Of a stretch of 64,000 bases of DNA, positions 34,656 to 44,126 are shown piece after piece. Under the pieces are notes generated by a model, which had not been told where the DNA came from, did no database searches, and saw only the letters and a list, made by a program, of their open reading frames with translations. This DNA comes from Desulfobacteraceae bacterium. Lineage in GTDB: Bacteria > Desulfobacterota > Desulfobacteria > Desulfobacterales > UBA5616. The number at the start of each line of letters is the position of its first letter. Position 1 is the stretch's first letter. Position numbers and translations under genes: made by a program. The stretch is from the NCBI GenBank assembly GCA_013791935.1, contig VMSV01000103.1, positions 1 to 64,000 on the forward strand, read 5' to 3'.

Positions 34656-35402
34656 ATGAAGATTGCCATCATCGTGGCTGGCGGAGCCGGTCTGAGAATG
34701 AAAACTCCCCTGCGCAAGCAATACCTTCTTCTGAACGGCGTTCCCATTCTGGCCATGACCCTACAGGCCTTTGCCGAGTCCGGGCTTTTTTCCCGCATCC
34801 ATGTGGTGGTTCCTTCCGAAGACATTGAATTCTGCAAAACAAAGATTTTGCCCCTTTCTATTTCCGGTCATGAGGAAAAGAAAATTCCTGTTCAATTTGT
34901 TTCCGGAGGAAAAAATCGCCAGGATTCGGTTTGCAACGGAATTATGTCCATAGAAAACCGGGATTCCTTGGTGGTGGTCCATGACGGAGTCAGACCTTTC
35001 ATCACTCAAAGCAAAATATCAGACTGCATCAAAGCCGCTGAGAAACACGGGGCAGCTTGTCTGGGCCTGCCGATTCAGGATACCCTTAAAAAGGTGGACT
35101 CAAACGGATGTATTCTTGAAACCCTGGAGAGACACAGCACCTGGTACACCCAGACCCCCCAGACCTTTACATATTCCCTCTTGCGAAAGGCCCATGAAAA
35201 AGCAAGAAAGGAGGGGTTTTTAGGAACCGATGACGCCTGCCTTGTGGAAAGGATGGGGGTTCGGGTCATCATGGTGGAGGGAGATAAATTGAATATTAAA
35301 ATCACCACCCGGGAGGATATGATTCTGGCCGAAATGATTTCAGCAAATTTAGGTGGATCGAATTTGTTGAAAAATCTCCTGTCAAGGCAGGAGAAGAGCT
35401 GA
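34656..35402 (+). CDS. ispD: 2-C-methyl-D-erythritol 4-phosphate cytidylyltransferase
   Basis: The frame opens at a GTG at 34629, but the ATG at 34656 starts with the conserved MKIAIIVAGGAGLRM, giving 248 residues. The enzyme activates MEP with CTP in the non-mevalonate isoprenoid route. Other motifs: RKQYLLLNG, GGKNRQDSVCNGI, VVVHDGVRPF and TDDACLVERMG. The 3' end overlaps the convergent DUF2786 gene by about 20 bases. ispF is not next to it. Confidence 0.95.
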   Translation: MKIAIIVAGGAGLRMKTPLRKQYLLLNGVPILAMTLQAFAESGLFSRIHVVVPSEDIEFCKTKILPLSISGHEEKKIPVQFVSGGKNRQDSVCNGIMSIENRDSLVVVHDGVRPFITQSKISDCIKAAEKHGAACLGLPIQDTLKKVDSNGCILETLERHSTWYTQTPQTFTYSLLRKAHEKARKEGFLGTDDACLVERMGVRVIMVEGDKLNIKITTREDMILAEMISANLGGSNLLKNLLSRQEKS

Positions 35403-36500
35403 CTTTTCCGTTTTGGAAATTCCCTTGGCGATCACCAGTTCTTTTCCAGCAGCCATGCCGTCATTCACCACATCCATATCCTGAAATCTGCCTTGTCTGG
35501 ATATCCGTCTTGTATGGGGATATTTGTAAGCCATATGAGCCTTAAGCAGGGGGTCTTCCATCCGGATGATTTCCCCCGCAGGAATTTTATTTTCGCGGAT
35601 TCGAGGCTTGTTGGGCTCTTCAAGCCTTGACCTGAACCCTTTGAGAATGCCTTGGGAGAAATCCACTTTTTTTCCGGCATCCAGTTTTTTCCCCTTGCTG
35701 TAGGTTTCCCACCGGGAGGCAATAAACCGCTTTACGTAATCATAAACATAGGAAGCTGTTTGGATGTTGGGCAGAGTACCTGTAATTTCAAGGACCCGGC
35801 CCATTTTGTTTTTTCCCAGAACAAAAGCCGACACCCAAATGCATTCCACAAAATAAAAATGCTGAAGAAGAAGGGCCAGCCGGTAATCATCCCGGCCATG
35901 ACGCAATGCGGGTTTTCCAAGGAAAATGCTCAAAAAATCTCTATCTTCATTGAGCTCAATCAAATCAATATTGTATTTTTTAATCAACTGATGGGCTTTC
36001 ACCATGGCGGCCCGGGCCTCATTCAGGTTTTGGCTTGTGGCAAGGGCCATGAGCTTTTTGATTCTCCTGAGCTGGGCGTTTGAAGATGGTTCCAAAGAAT
36101 TGCCCACGATATCATCCAGGGTTTTAAAATTCCCGGATGCTTTAGGGTTGGCCCTCAAAAGATAACAGGCTTTTTGAAAACACGGCCCATGGGGGGGCTC
36201 ATGGCGAGGGTTCAGTACCTGATCCGCAAGCTGATGGGCCATTTCATGGAAAAGAACCTCCAGAACAGCATCCCAGGAATGATCCATAACAAGATGCCTG
36301 CTTAAACAGATTTCTTCCTTGTCCACATTCCAGGTTCCCAGCCTGGAATGCATCTCCCGGATGGAAAACAGCGGGAGCCTCATTTTATTCCGAATCGCAT
36401 GGTTTAAAAACAAAACAGCATTTTTCCATTCACAGGCAAGGCCGTGAAGAATTCTTTGTTCAAGCATTTGTTCCAGGGACGTCCCATTTTCCGCTTTCAT
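35382..36500 (-). CDS. SprT-like zinc-metallopeptidase-like protein with DUF2786
   Basis: The 372-residue protein has an N-terminal SprT-like part with LFHEMAHQLADQ (HExxH at about 85-89) and a later histidine in HEPPHGPCFQKAC. The middle holds a DUF2786 segment (IKKLMALATSQNLNEARAAMVKAHQLIKKYNI in parts). The C-terminal ~150 residues are not recognised. Such fusions occur in many proteobacteria; substrates are unknown. It runs against ispD and overlaps its end slightly. Confidence 0.75.
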   Translation of the reverse strand: MKAENGTSLEQMLEQRILHGLACEWKNAVLFLNHAIRNKMRLPLFSIREMHSRLGTWNVDKEEICLSRHLVMDHSWDAVLEVLFHEMAHQLADQVLNPRHEPPHGPCFQKACYLLRANPKASGNFKTLDDIVGNSLEPSSNAQLRRIKKLMALATSQNLNEARAAMVKAHQLIKKYNIDLIELNEDRDFLSIFLGKPALRHGRDDYRLALLLQHFYFVECIWVSAFVLGKNKMGRVLEITGTLPNIQTASYVYDYVKRFIASRWETYSKGKKLDAGKKVDFSQGILKGFRSRLEEPNKPRIRENKIPAGEIIRMEDPLLKAHMAYKYPHTRRISRQGRFQDMDVVNDGMAAGKELVIAKGISKTEKSALLLP

Positions 36501-36695
36501 GGCATGGCTGTTTATCAGGAAAATCTATATTGAAAAAGAAAATAATGAACTGAACAGATATGGGCAAGCGCCATAATTAATGGGATTTGAGGCTTGTGTC
36601 TTTGAAGAAAATCATTTAATTTATAGGTGATTTCAGCTTTCTTTCCATGGGAAGGGAATGGCCTTTTGCTGAAATGAAGGAAAGGGATACATCAA

Positions 36696-37856
36696 ATGGT
36701 TGAAAAAGCAGATAAAACAAAACTCCTTATCCTGGTGGCGGGAGCCAAAGGGGCCATCGGTACAACCCTGGCTGCGGCTGTTTCGACAATAAAGTTTGAT
36801 CCGGAAAAAATATTTCGGAGCCTTACCACGGAAAGCGAAGCCCTTCGGCCTTTTATGGCAAGGGATTTTGGAATGGCCGGATGGGACAAGTCCGAGAAAA
36901 CCCTGACCCAAGCCCTTGCCAAGCATGGGGTTCTACCTGAATCCGCCTGGCAAACCCTATCCAATGAACTGGAAAGCATCCTGATTGAAAAATCGCCAAG
37001 GGAAGATCTTCCGGTTCAGAAACAGGTTGAGAAAATCATGAGGGACATTAAAGCCTTCAGGGGCCATGATCCGAATGCAATGCCTGTTTTGGTGAATCTT
37101 CTTCCTGCTTGTGCACAAACCAATCTTGACGCAGTAAATTCCTTAGAGCAGCTCTACGCCTTGAAGCCTGAACAGGTTTCTCCTGATCTGGTTTATGTGC
37201 TCGGTGCAGTTCTTTCAGGGGTTCCTGTGGTCAATTTTACGCCCAATATGGTTGAAGTCCCTGTGGTGATTCAAGCGGCCTTTAAGCAAAAAACTCCCAT
37301 TTCAGGCCGGGATGGTAAAACCGGTCAGACCTACCTGAAAATGGTCCTGGCCTCGGCGTTGAAAGCGAGAAAACTCCAAGTCAATGGATGGTACAGCCTG
37401 AATATTCTGGGCAATGCCGATGGAAGGAACCTCATGAACCCTGAGAATGCCGCGGGAAAGCTGGTGAACAAAACCGACCTGCTGGATGAGATTCTGGGTT
37501 ATTCTGTGGGGGCCCAGTATGACGGCCCATCCCATAAGGTCCACATTGACTACTACCCCCCGCGGGGAGATGCAAAGGAGGCCTGGGATGTGATTGATTT
37601 TGAAGGCTTCATGGGGATGACCATGACCCTTCGGATGAATCTTCAGGGCAGGGACTCCATTCTGGCGGCTCCGCTGGTTCTGGACCTTTGTCGCTGGATG
37701 GCGGCTCTGAAGCAGATCGGGCGAAGGGGTTTGGTTCCGGAGTTGGCCTTTTATTATAAGAAAGCCGTGGGGGCAAACCACTTGTTTACCTTCCAGGATC
37801 AGATTCTTGCTCTGGAAAATTTGGAAAAAGAAATTTGTGGTACGAACCTGAAATAA
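36696..37856 (+). CDS. ino1: Inositol-3-phosphate synthase
   Basis: The 386-residue NAD enzyme converts glucose 6-phosphate to inositol 3-phosphate. It has the Rossmann start LILVAGAKGAIGTTLAAAV, NLLPACAQTNLDAV, NGWYSLNILGNADGRNL and DYYPPRGDAKEAWDVIDFEG in parts, as in archaeal and delta-proteobacterial synthases. The product may feed inositol lipids or di-inositol-phosphate osmolytes. It is followed nine bases later by a TIM-barrel isomerase-like gene. Confidence 0.92.
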   Translation: MVEKADKTKLLILVAGAKGAIGTTLAAAVSTIKFDPEKIFRSLTTESEALRPFMARDFGMAGWDKSEKTLTQALAKHGVLPESAWQTLSNELESILIEKSPREDLPVQKQVEKIMRDIKAFRGHDPNAMPVLVNLLPACAQTNLDAVNSLEQLYALKPEQVSPDLVYVLGAVLSGVPVVNFTPNMVEVPVVIQAAFKQKTPISGRDGKTGQTYLKMVLASALKARKLQVNGWYSLNILGNADGRNLMNPENAAGKLVNKTDLLDEILGYSVGAQYDGPSHKVHIDYYPPRGDAKEAWDVIDFEGFMGMTMTLRMNLQGRDSILAAPLVLDLCRWMAALKQIGRRGLVPELAFYYKKAVGANHLFTFQDQILALENLEKEICGTNLK

Positions 37857-37865
37857 GGATGGGAT

Positions 37866-38711
37866 ATGACGCTCGGTTACAGCACCAATGCATTTGTTCA
37901 TTTTTCTTTGGAAGAATCCGTTAATAAAATTGCAGGTCTGGGGTTTAAAGGCATTGAAATCATGTGCGACCAGCCCCACCTTTATCCTCCGGAATATGGT
38001 GTTGAGGATTTAAAGAGTCTTTCGTCTTTGTTGAAAATAAAGGGATTGCATGTGACCAACCTGAATTCCTTTACCCTGTTTGCGGTTGGGGACACCTACC
38101 TGCCTTCCTGGATTGAAACGGAAAAGAGTCGAAGAGACATTCGAATACGGCATACCCTGGAATGCCTTCATGTTGCATCCTTCCTGGATTGCGCTAACAT
38201 ATCCGTTCCTCCCGGAGGCCCCCTGGAGCCGGGGATGTCTGCTTCAAAGGCCATGGCTCTCTTTTATAAGGGCCTGGAGGAGGTGATTCCGGTTGCAGAA
38301 CAATTGGGGGTGAAGATCCTCGTGGAGCCGGAACCGGACCTTTTGCTTGAAAGAACGGGTGAGTTCAAGAATTTCATCAAGGACATTCGTAGCCCAAATG
38401 TAGGGATCAATTTCGACATCGGGCATTTTTTCTGTGCCGGGGAGGATCCCGCAAGGTCTTTTGAAATTCTGAGGGAATGGGTGGGGCATGTACACATCGA
38501 GGACATCGGCAAAAGCCGGCTCCACCAGCACCTGGTCCCGGGAGATGGGGCCATTGACCTTGGTGAAACCCTGGAAACCATGGCTTCCCTGGAGTACAAC
38601 GGACATATCAGCCTGGAACTTTATCCGTATATCAATGGCCCTGAAAAAGCCGGGCAGAAAAGTCTTGAGTACCTGATCCCCCTGTTTCAGAAATCGGGGT
38701 TGGCATTATGA
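37866..38711 (+). CDS. Sugar phosphate isomerase/epimerase-like TIM-barrel protein
   Basis: The 281-residue product is of the AP endonuclease 2/xylose isomerase-like superfamily: LGYSTNAFVHFSLEESVNKI, VKILVEPEPDLLLERTGE, NVGINFDIGHFFCAGEDP and VGHVHIEDIGKSRLHQHLVPG in parts, with the metal-binding Glu, Asp and His residues present. It is in an operon with inositol-phosphate synthase, so it may act on an inositol or sugar phosphate. Its stop overlaps the next gene (ATGA). Confidence 0.85.
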   Translation: MTLGYSTNAFVHFSLEESVNKIAGLGFKGIEIMCDQPHLYPPEYGVEDLKSLSSLLKIKGLHVTNLNSFTLFAVGDTYLPSWIETEKSRRDIRIRHTLECLHVASFLDCANISVPPGGPLEPGMSASKAMALFYKGLEEVIPVAEQLGVKILVEPEPDLLLERTGEFKNFIKDIRSPNVGINFDIGHFFCAGEDPARSFEILREWVGHVHIEDIGKSRLHQHLVPGDGAIDLGETLETMASLEYNGHISLELYPYINGPEKAGQKSLEYLIPLFQKSGLAL

Positions 38712-39424
38712 CCCTCATGCGTCTTCAAAAATTTTTATCGACTGCAGGGTTCTGCTCCCGGCGGAAAGGTGAAACCCTGATTGTTTCAGGAAAAGTTTCA
38801 GTGAATGGAATCGTTATTACCGAACTCGGTACAAAAGTGGATACGGAAAAAGACAGAGTCCATGTGGATGGGGTGGAGGTTGCAGTCAAAGAAAACTTAA
38901 TTTATATCGCCCTGAACAAACCCAGGGGGGTGGTGACCAGTTGCAGTCAAGAGAACGATAAAATCGTCATGGATCTAATTGATATTCCTCAGAGGGTCTA
39001 CCCCGTGGGAAGGCTGGACAAGGATTCCACAGGTCTGCTTCTACTCACCAATGACGGCAGGCTTCATCATCGGCTGTCCCACCCCTCTTTTGATCATGAA
39101 AAAGAGTACGAGGTTGAAGTCAAGGACCCCATATCGGACAAGGCCCTGGAAAAAATGGCCAAAGGTATGCCGATTATGGGCGCCAAAACCCGCCCGGCCG
39201 AAGTGTTTCGAAAATCTTCCCGCAAATTTCGCATGGTGCTAAAGGAAGGGAAAAACAGGCAGATTCGCCGAATGGTGGAGCATGTGGGTAATGAAGTGAT
39301 CCTTCTGAAAAGGCTACGCATATCCGGTGTTACCCTGGGGAGGCTGAAGGAAGGGCAATGGCGGTATCTGAGCGGGGATGAACAGCACGAACTTTTGTCC
39401 AAAGTCCTCTTAACCAATACCTGA
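38708..39424 (+). CDS. RsuA/RluB-family pseudouridine synthase
   Basis: The 238-residue enzyme starts with an S4 RNA-binding domain (MRLQKFLSTAGFCSRRKGE) and has the active segment YPVGRLDKDSTGLLLLTNDG with the catalytic aspartate, and KEGKNRQIRRMVEHVGNEV near the end. It isomerises uridine in ribosomal RNA; which site is uncertain (RluB type is likely). Translation is coupled to the preceding gene by a four-base overlap. Confidence 0.92.
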   Translation: MTLMRLQKFLSTAGFCSRRKGETLIVSGKVSVNGIVITELGTKVDTEKDRVHVDGVEVAVKENLIYIALNKPRGVVTSCSQENDKIVMDLIDIPQRVYPVGRLDKDSTGLLLLTNDGRLHHRLSHPSFDHEKEYEVEVKDPISDKALEKMAKGMPIMGAKTRPAEVFRKSSRKFRMVLKEGKNRQIRRMVEHVGNEVILLKRLRISGVTLGRLKEGQWRYLSGDEQHELLSKVLLTNT

Positions 39425-39441
39425 GGATATTTAATTCAACA

Positions 39442-40836
39442 TCATGAATTAATAAGCTCTTTTAAAGATAGCGGAAGGGTATCACGCTTCTTTTTCAAAT
39501 CCACCAGGATATTATTTCTTGTGATGTCTTCCAGAGAAAGGTCCTTTAACTTCAGAAGGTTCCTGTATTCATCGAAGTACAGCAGGGGTAGATCCTGATC
39601 TGGAACTCCTTTCAATTTATCGTAGCAAATCCTGGATATGTACAGAATGGCCACTGATTGAAGAACGTCCTCCGGAATTTCAGAGGGTTCTGAGAATTCC
39701 GGGAAATTCTGATATTTCACTGTTTTGGATATGATGGCTGGGAAATTCCATCCGTCCAGGAGAAATGCACCCAGGCTTGGTCTGTCCAGAGCGTCGATGA
39801 ACACCATGAGATTGGGATTTCGCTGTTTCAGGAGGGAAACTACGCTTTCCCCGAGGTTGTGAAGCAGGCCGATGGTGGAAATCTGAACGGGAACGCCGAC
39901 TTTTGCCGTCATGGACAGTGAAAAGGAAATATAGGACAGGGCCAGGGCCTGGGCGTGAATTTCTCTGAAATCAGCGGTGTCCGGCATGGTGCGGCGGATT
40001 CCCTCGGATACCACCAACTGGTAAAGGGATTGAAACCCCAGCAACAAAACAGCGCTGTTCATATCCGAGACCTTCTGTTCAAGGCCGTAATAAGAGGAGT
40101 TTACAGATTTCAAAACATCCGCCACCAGGGCCGGGTCCTGTTTGATCAAGTCCACGACTTCCTTGGATGAAACGTTTTCATCCAGGAGTCTGGAAGAAAG
40201 GGTGTGGGTGTAAGCAGGAAGCTTGGGGATTTTTTTGATGATGTTTAAAATAAGATCGGATTCGCTGTAATTAAAAACTCCTGCGGTTTTTGCAGAATAA
40301 AGAGACTTCGCAAGGGAAGATACCTTATTTTCGAAAACCCTGCTTTTTGTTTTCAACCTTATCATTTCCGCAGCGTTATTTCGAATGATCTTTTCATAAA
40401 TGAAGGCTCTGATCGGATCTTCCAGAATCGCCATGGCGGTTTTGGAAAGGATCATGATCACCGAAGGCTCCATGGCCTTTGCGGATTCTGTATAGGTGGA
40501 CTCATGGAAAAAATCGTTCAGCCCTGCCACCGAACCCGCGTGAACCCGGGATGGGGTCCCTTTGGATTCGTCCATCATTTCAAGCCGGCCTTCCATGATG
40601 ATATAAAGATTATCTGGCTTGTCCCCTTTTTGAAATAGGAATTCTTCGCGGTTTATTTTTTTAATGATGGCTGTGGAATATAGCTGATTGATCTGCTTTT
40701 CGGAAAGCCCGGAGAAAAGGGCGGGGAGCTTTTTGGAGGGAAGGTGGACCGATGTGGATTCGATTGGTTCGTTTTTCTTTTCCTCAATATCATTAACTAT
40801 CTTATCTTTGTGCTTTTTACGACCGAATCCTATCAT
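39442..40836 (-). CDS. Cyclic-nucleotide-binding plus HDOD signalling protein
   Basis: The 464-residue protein joins a cNMP-binding-type domain (residues ~40-150: FLFQKGDKPDNLYIIMEGRLEMM) to an HDOD domain (about 200-390: IIKKIPKLPAYTHTLSSRLLDE, SVNSSYYGLEQKVSDMNSAVLLLG, IGLLHNLGESVVSLL in parts). The arginine usual for cAMP contact in the pocket (RSA/RTA) is not obvious here. HDOD proteins take part in regulatory networks of unknown detail. Monocistronic as far as seen. Confidence 0.85.
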   Translation of the reverse strand: MIGFGRKKHKDKIVNDIEEKKNEPIESTSVHLPSKKLPALFSGLSEKQINQLYSTAIIKKINREEFLFQKGDKPDNLYIIMEGRLEMMDESKGTPSRVHAGSVAGLNDFFHESTYTESAKAMEPSVIMILSKTAMAILEDPIRAFIYEKIIRNNAAEMIRLKTKSRVFENKVSSLAKSLYSAKTAGVFNYSESDLILNIIKKIPKLPAYTHTLSSRLLDENVSSKEVVDLIKQDPALVADVLKSVNSSYYGLEQKVSDMNSAVLLLGFQSLYQLVVSEGIRRTMPDTADFREIHAQALALSYISFSLSMTAKVGVPVQISTIGLLHNLGESVVSLLKQRNPNLMVFIDALDRPSLGAFLLDGWNFPAIISKTVKYQNFPEFSEPSEIPEDVLQSVAILYISRICYDKLKGVPDQDLPLLYFDEYRNLLKLKDLSLEDITRNNILVDLKKKRDTLPLSLKELINS

Positions 40837-41059
40837 TTTTGAAGACCCTTTCCAATTATTTCTCGATATTAAAAGACGTTCATGTTAATAGGAAACTACG
40901 ATCCAAAGGGATCAAATATGGGCGGTGGATGATTAAAGAAATCCATGAAATTGCCGATTCCCTCTATTTCCACATTATTTACTATAACTCAGAATAATTT
41001 TCCACATCTAATAACTTTAATTCGTTTGCGCAAGATAACATGGAAAAGGAGAGCACAGG

Positions 41060-42370
41060 ATGGTCACGTTTGAGTCTCTGAAAAAAGGAAAGGACAAAAT
41101 CGGCGTTGTGGGTTTGGGGTATGTGGGGCTTCCCCTTGCGGTATATATGTCAAAAGAGTTCAAGGTGGTGGGCTACGACATGAATAAAAAGCGAATCCAC
41201 GAACTAAAAGCAGGCATAGACAAAACCCGGGAGGTCACTCCCGAAGAACTTAAAGCCGCTTCCATGGAATACACGGATGATCCCCAAATGCTTGCCTCGT
41301 GCAGGCTGATTATCGTTGCCGTTCCCACGCCCATTGATGAATTCAGAAACCCTGATTTCAGGCCCTTGATCGGTGCTTCCCAAGCCGTTGGGAAAGCCAT
41401 GAAAAAGGGAACTTGTGTGACCTTTGAATCCACGGTCTACCCCGGCGCCACCGAAGAAGTCTGCGTTCCGTTTCTGGAAGCAGCATCGGGGTTGAAAATG
41501 GGCAAGGATTTCAGTATTGGCTATTCTCCCGAAAGAATTAATCCAGGGGACAAGGAACATACCTTCACCAATATCACCAAAATTGTTTCAGGGTCCGACG
41601 AAAAAACCCTTGAACTGCTCAAAGCCGTTTATGGGAAAGTGGTGAAAAAAGGCATTCATCCGGCTTCCTCCATCAAAGTAGCCGAAGCGGCCAAGGTGAT
41701 TGAAAACACCCAGCGGGATCTGAACATCGCTCTGATGAACGAGCTGGCCATGATTTTCGATAAAATGGGAATCGATACCCTGGAAGTGTTAAAGGCTGCG
41801 GGTACCAAGTGGAACTTTCTTCCTTTTACGCCGGGTCTTGTGGGCGGCCACTGCATCGGTGTGGACCCCTATTACCTCACCTTCAAGGCCGAGGCCATGA
41901 ACTATCATCCGGAAATGATTCTTGCGGGCAGAAGGATCAACGATAATATGGGAAAGTATGTGGCCGAGAGGGCGGTGAAAATGCTTATCCATGCCGGGAA
42001 GAAGGTCATGGGATCAAAAATAGGCGTTTTAGGCCTCACTTTTAAAGAAGACGTTCCGGACCTTCGGAACACCAGGGTTGTGGACATCATCAACGAGTTA
42101 AAGGATTACGGCGTTGAAGTCATCGTGCATGATCCCATGGCGGACAATGAAGAAGCCAAGAAGTACTACGGTATTGAGCTCACGCCCATGGAAAAGCTAA
42201 AAGGTCTGGATGCCTTGATCATCGCGGTAATTCATAAAGATTATAAAGAAAAGGGTTTTTCTTCCATTGCAAAATGTTGTAAGGGACCCAAACCCATTGT
42301 CCTAGATATCAAAGGCGGCTTCGAGTTGACTGACAAAGAAAAAGAAAAAATGAATTATTGGAGGCTTTAA
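41060..42370 (+). CDS. Nucleotide-sugar (UDP-HexNAc) 6-dehydrogenase
   Basis: The 436-residue enzyme has IGVVGLGYVGLPLAVYMS at the start, the hinge region NTQRDLNIALMNELAMI and the catalytic cysteine in GLVGGHCIGVDPYYLT. GGHCIGVDPYYL is typical of UDP-N-acetyl-galactosamine/mannosamine dehydrogenases (TviB/WbpO/WecC type) rather than UDP-glucose dehydrogenase. The product is used for surface polysaccharide. AAAGGAG lies before the ATG. No other polysaccharide gene is adjacent. Confidence 0.9.
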   Translation: MVTFESLKKGKDKIGVVGLGYVGLPLAVYMSKEFKVVGYDMNKKRIHELKAGIDKTREVTPEELKAASMEYTDDPQMLASCRLIIVAVPTPIDEFRNPDFRPLIGASQAVGKAMKKGTCVTFESTVYPGATEEVCVPFLEAASGLKMGKDFSIGYSPERINPGDKEHTFTNITKIVSGSDEKTLELLKAVYGKVVKKGIHPASSIKVAEAAKVIENTQRDLNIALMNELAMIFDKMGIDTLEVLKAAGTKWNFLPFTPGLVGGHCIGVDPYYLTFKAEAMNYHPEMILAGRRINDNMGKYVAERAVKMLIHAGKKVMGSKIGVLGLTFKEDVPDLRNTRVVDIINELKDYGVEVIVHDPMADNEEAKKYYGIELTPMEKLKGLDALIIAVIHKDYKEKGFSSIAKCCKGPKPIVLDIKGGFELTDKEKEKMNYWRL

Positions 42371-42394
42371 TACCCTTTTCAAGGAGGAACTTTC

Positions 42395-44065
42395 ATGGAG
42401 AACCAACGCCCCTGGACGAGACATTATGATTACAACGTCCCCCTTTCCATCCGTTACCCCCGCTGGACGACGTTGGATCTTATTCAGCTCTCGGCCAATA
42501 AAAATCCCGATCTGACCGCTACCCATTTTTTAGGCGCTGAAATGACCTTCTGGGAATTGCGCATCAGGATTCTCAAAATGGCTAACGCATTAACTGAATT
42601 GGGTGTCAAAAAAGGAGACCGTGTGGGCGTTCATCTTCCCACCAGCCCCCAGCATATCATTTCTTTTTTTTCTGTGACCAGCCTGGGAGCCATTGTGGTG
42701 AACCTCAACCCCATGTATACGGTGGAAGAACTCAAGTCCCTGGCCCGGGATACGGGAATGACCTCTCTCATCACCTCAGAAAGCACTCTGGAGAATGTGC
42801 GAAAACTTTGTCGTGAGGTTGATCTTGCCAGGGTCATTGTCACCTGTGTAACGGATTTTGCCTCCGGTATGGAGGTGTCTTCAGCCAAAAGTCTGGATTT
42901 GGAAAAAGGGTGGCATCATTTTTCCACCCTCATGGATCAGTGCACCAACACCAAGCTCCCCAGGGTCGAGCTTTCATTCAACGACCCTGCGGTGATTCAG
43001 TTCACCGGGGGAACCACCGGAATCCCCAAGGGTGCTGTCCTGAATCATTCCAATATTGTGGCCGCCACCTTTCAATGCGCCCTATGGGGCAATGCCACCA
43101 TTCGGGACATACCCATTCCCAGGCGGTCCGTGCTCGGGGTCCTTCCGTTTTTTCATGTGTACGGCATGATTGTGGTGATGTGCAGCTCCATTTTCAATTG
43201 CGCAACACAGATTCTGGTTCCCAAGTTTGACCTGGAGGAAATGATGGAATTTTTGAGAAACTTTAAGGAAATTTCCTTTTTTCCATCGGTTCCCACCATG
43301 ATCAATGCCATTATCAGTCACCCCAAGGCCGAAGCCCTGGAGTTGGGGAAAAAATTCGGAGTTTTGAATTCCGGGGCTGCGCCCATTGCAAGAGAAGTCA
43401 TAGAAAAAATAAAAGATGCAGGTATTTTCTTTTCCGAAGGCTGGGGCATGTCTGAAACCACGGCTCTGGGTATATCCAATCCTCAGCTGGGTCTTAAAAA
43501 AGCCGGTAGTATAGGAGTCCCTTTTCCGGATACAGATATTCGTCTAGTGGATGTGGAGGACGGTATTCATGAGGTTAAAAAAGGCGATCCCGGGGAAATC
43601 TTGATCAGAAGTCCCTTGCTCATGAAAGGTTATTGGAACAGGCCGGAAGAAACCGCCCTGGAATTAAAAGACGGGTGGCTTCATACCGGGGATGTGGCCG
43701 TGCAGGATGAGGATGATTATTTTTTTATCGTGGATCGGAAAAAAGACCTGATCATCGCCGGAGGTTATAATATCTATCCCAGGGAGGTGGATGAAGTCTT
43801 GTATCAGCATCCCAAGATCGCCGATGCAGTGACCGTTGGGATTCCGGATGCCTATCGGGGAGAAACCATCAAATCGTATATCGTGTTAAAGCCCGGCGAA
43901 AGCCTTGATGCCGAGGATATTGTTAAATTCAGCCGGGAAAAGCTGGCCGCCTATAAAGTTCCAAGGGTCATCGAATTCAGGGAAACCCTTCCCAAATCTG
44001 CGGTGGGTAAAATTCTGAGAAAAGAGCTTCGCCGGGAAGAAGAACAGAAATTGAAGAACCAGTAA
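42395..44065 (+). CDS. AMP-forming acyl-CoA ligase (long-chain type)
   Basis: The 556-residue enzyme has the AMP-binding P-loop FTGGTTGIPKGA, the core EGWGMSETTAL and the hinge DRKKDLIIAGGYNIYP, with the C-terminal lysine motif PKSAVGKILRKELR. It activates a fatty or aromatic acid for CoA linkage. It is 25 bases after the dehydrogenase gene, AAGGAGG before the ATG. A second, different ligase lies at 46,723. Substrate not predictable. Confidence 0.9.
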   Translation: MENQRPWTRHYDYNVPLSIRYPRWTTLDLIQLSANKNPDLTATHFLGAEMTFWELRIRILKMANALTELGVKKGDRVGVHLPTSPQHIISFFSVTSLGAIVVNLNPMYTVEELKSLARDTGMTSLITSESTLENVRKLCREVDLARVIVTCVTDFASGMEVSSAKSLDLEKGWHHFSTLMDQCTNTKLPRVELSFNDPAVIQFTGGTTGIPKGAVLNHSNIVAATFQCALWGNATIRDIPIPRRSVLGVLPFFHVYGMIVVMCSSIFNCATQILVPKFDLEEMMEFLRNFKEISFFPSVPTMINAIISHPKAEALELGKKFGVLNSGAAPIAREVIEKIKDAGIFFSEGWGMSETTALGISNPQLGLKKAGSIGVPFPDTDIRLVDVEDGIHEVKKGDPGEILIRSPLLMKGYWNRPEETALELKDGWLHTGDVAVQDEDDYFFIVDRKKDLIIAGGYNIYPREVDEVLYQHPKIADAVTVGIPDAYRGETIKSYIVLKPGESLDAEDIVKFSREKLAAYKVPRVIEFRETLPKSAVGKILRKELRREEEQKLKNQ

Positions 44066-44088
44066 TCAGGGTTTACTACTGGTTCTTC
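44053..44088. terminator. Inverted repeat between convergent genes, candidate terminator
   Basis: GAAGAACCAGTA (44053-44064) pairs exactly with TACTGGTTCTTC (44077-44088). The left arm includes the stop of the acyl-CoA ligase. No clear T run follows, so termination strength is uncertain; it lies between converging genes. Confidence 0.5.
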
Positions 44089-44126
44089 AGTCTATGAATT
44101 CAGCAATTGCGCTGTTGTTCTTCTTT

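Noticed and set aside
39431-39452. TTAATTCA/TGAATTAA inverted repeat between converging genes
   Set aside because: It is short, AT-only in most of the stem and has no T run, so a terminator call is not supported.
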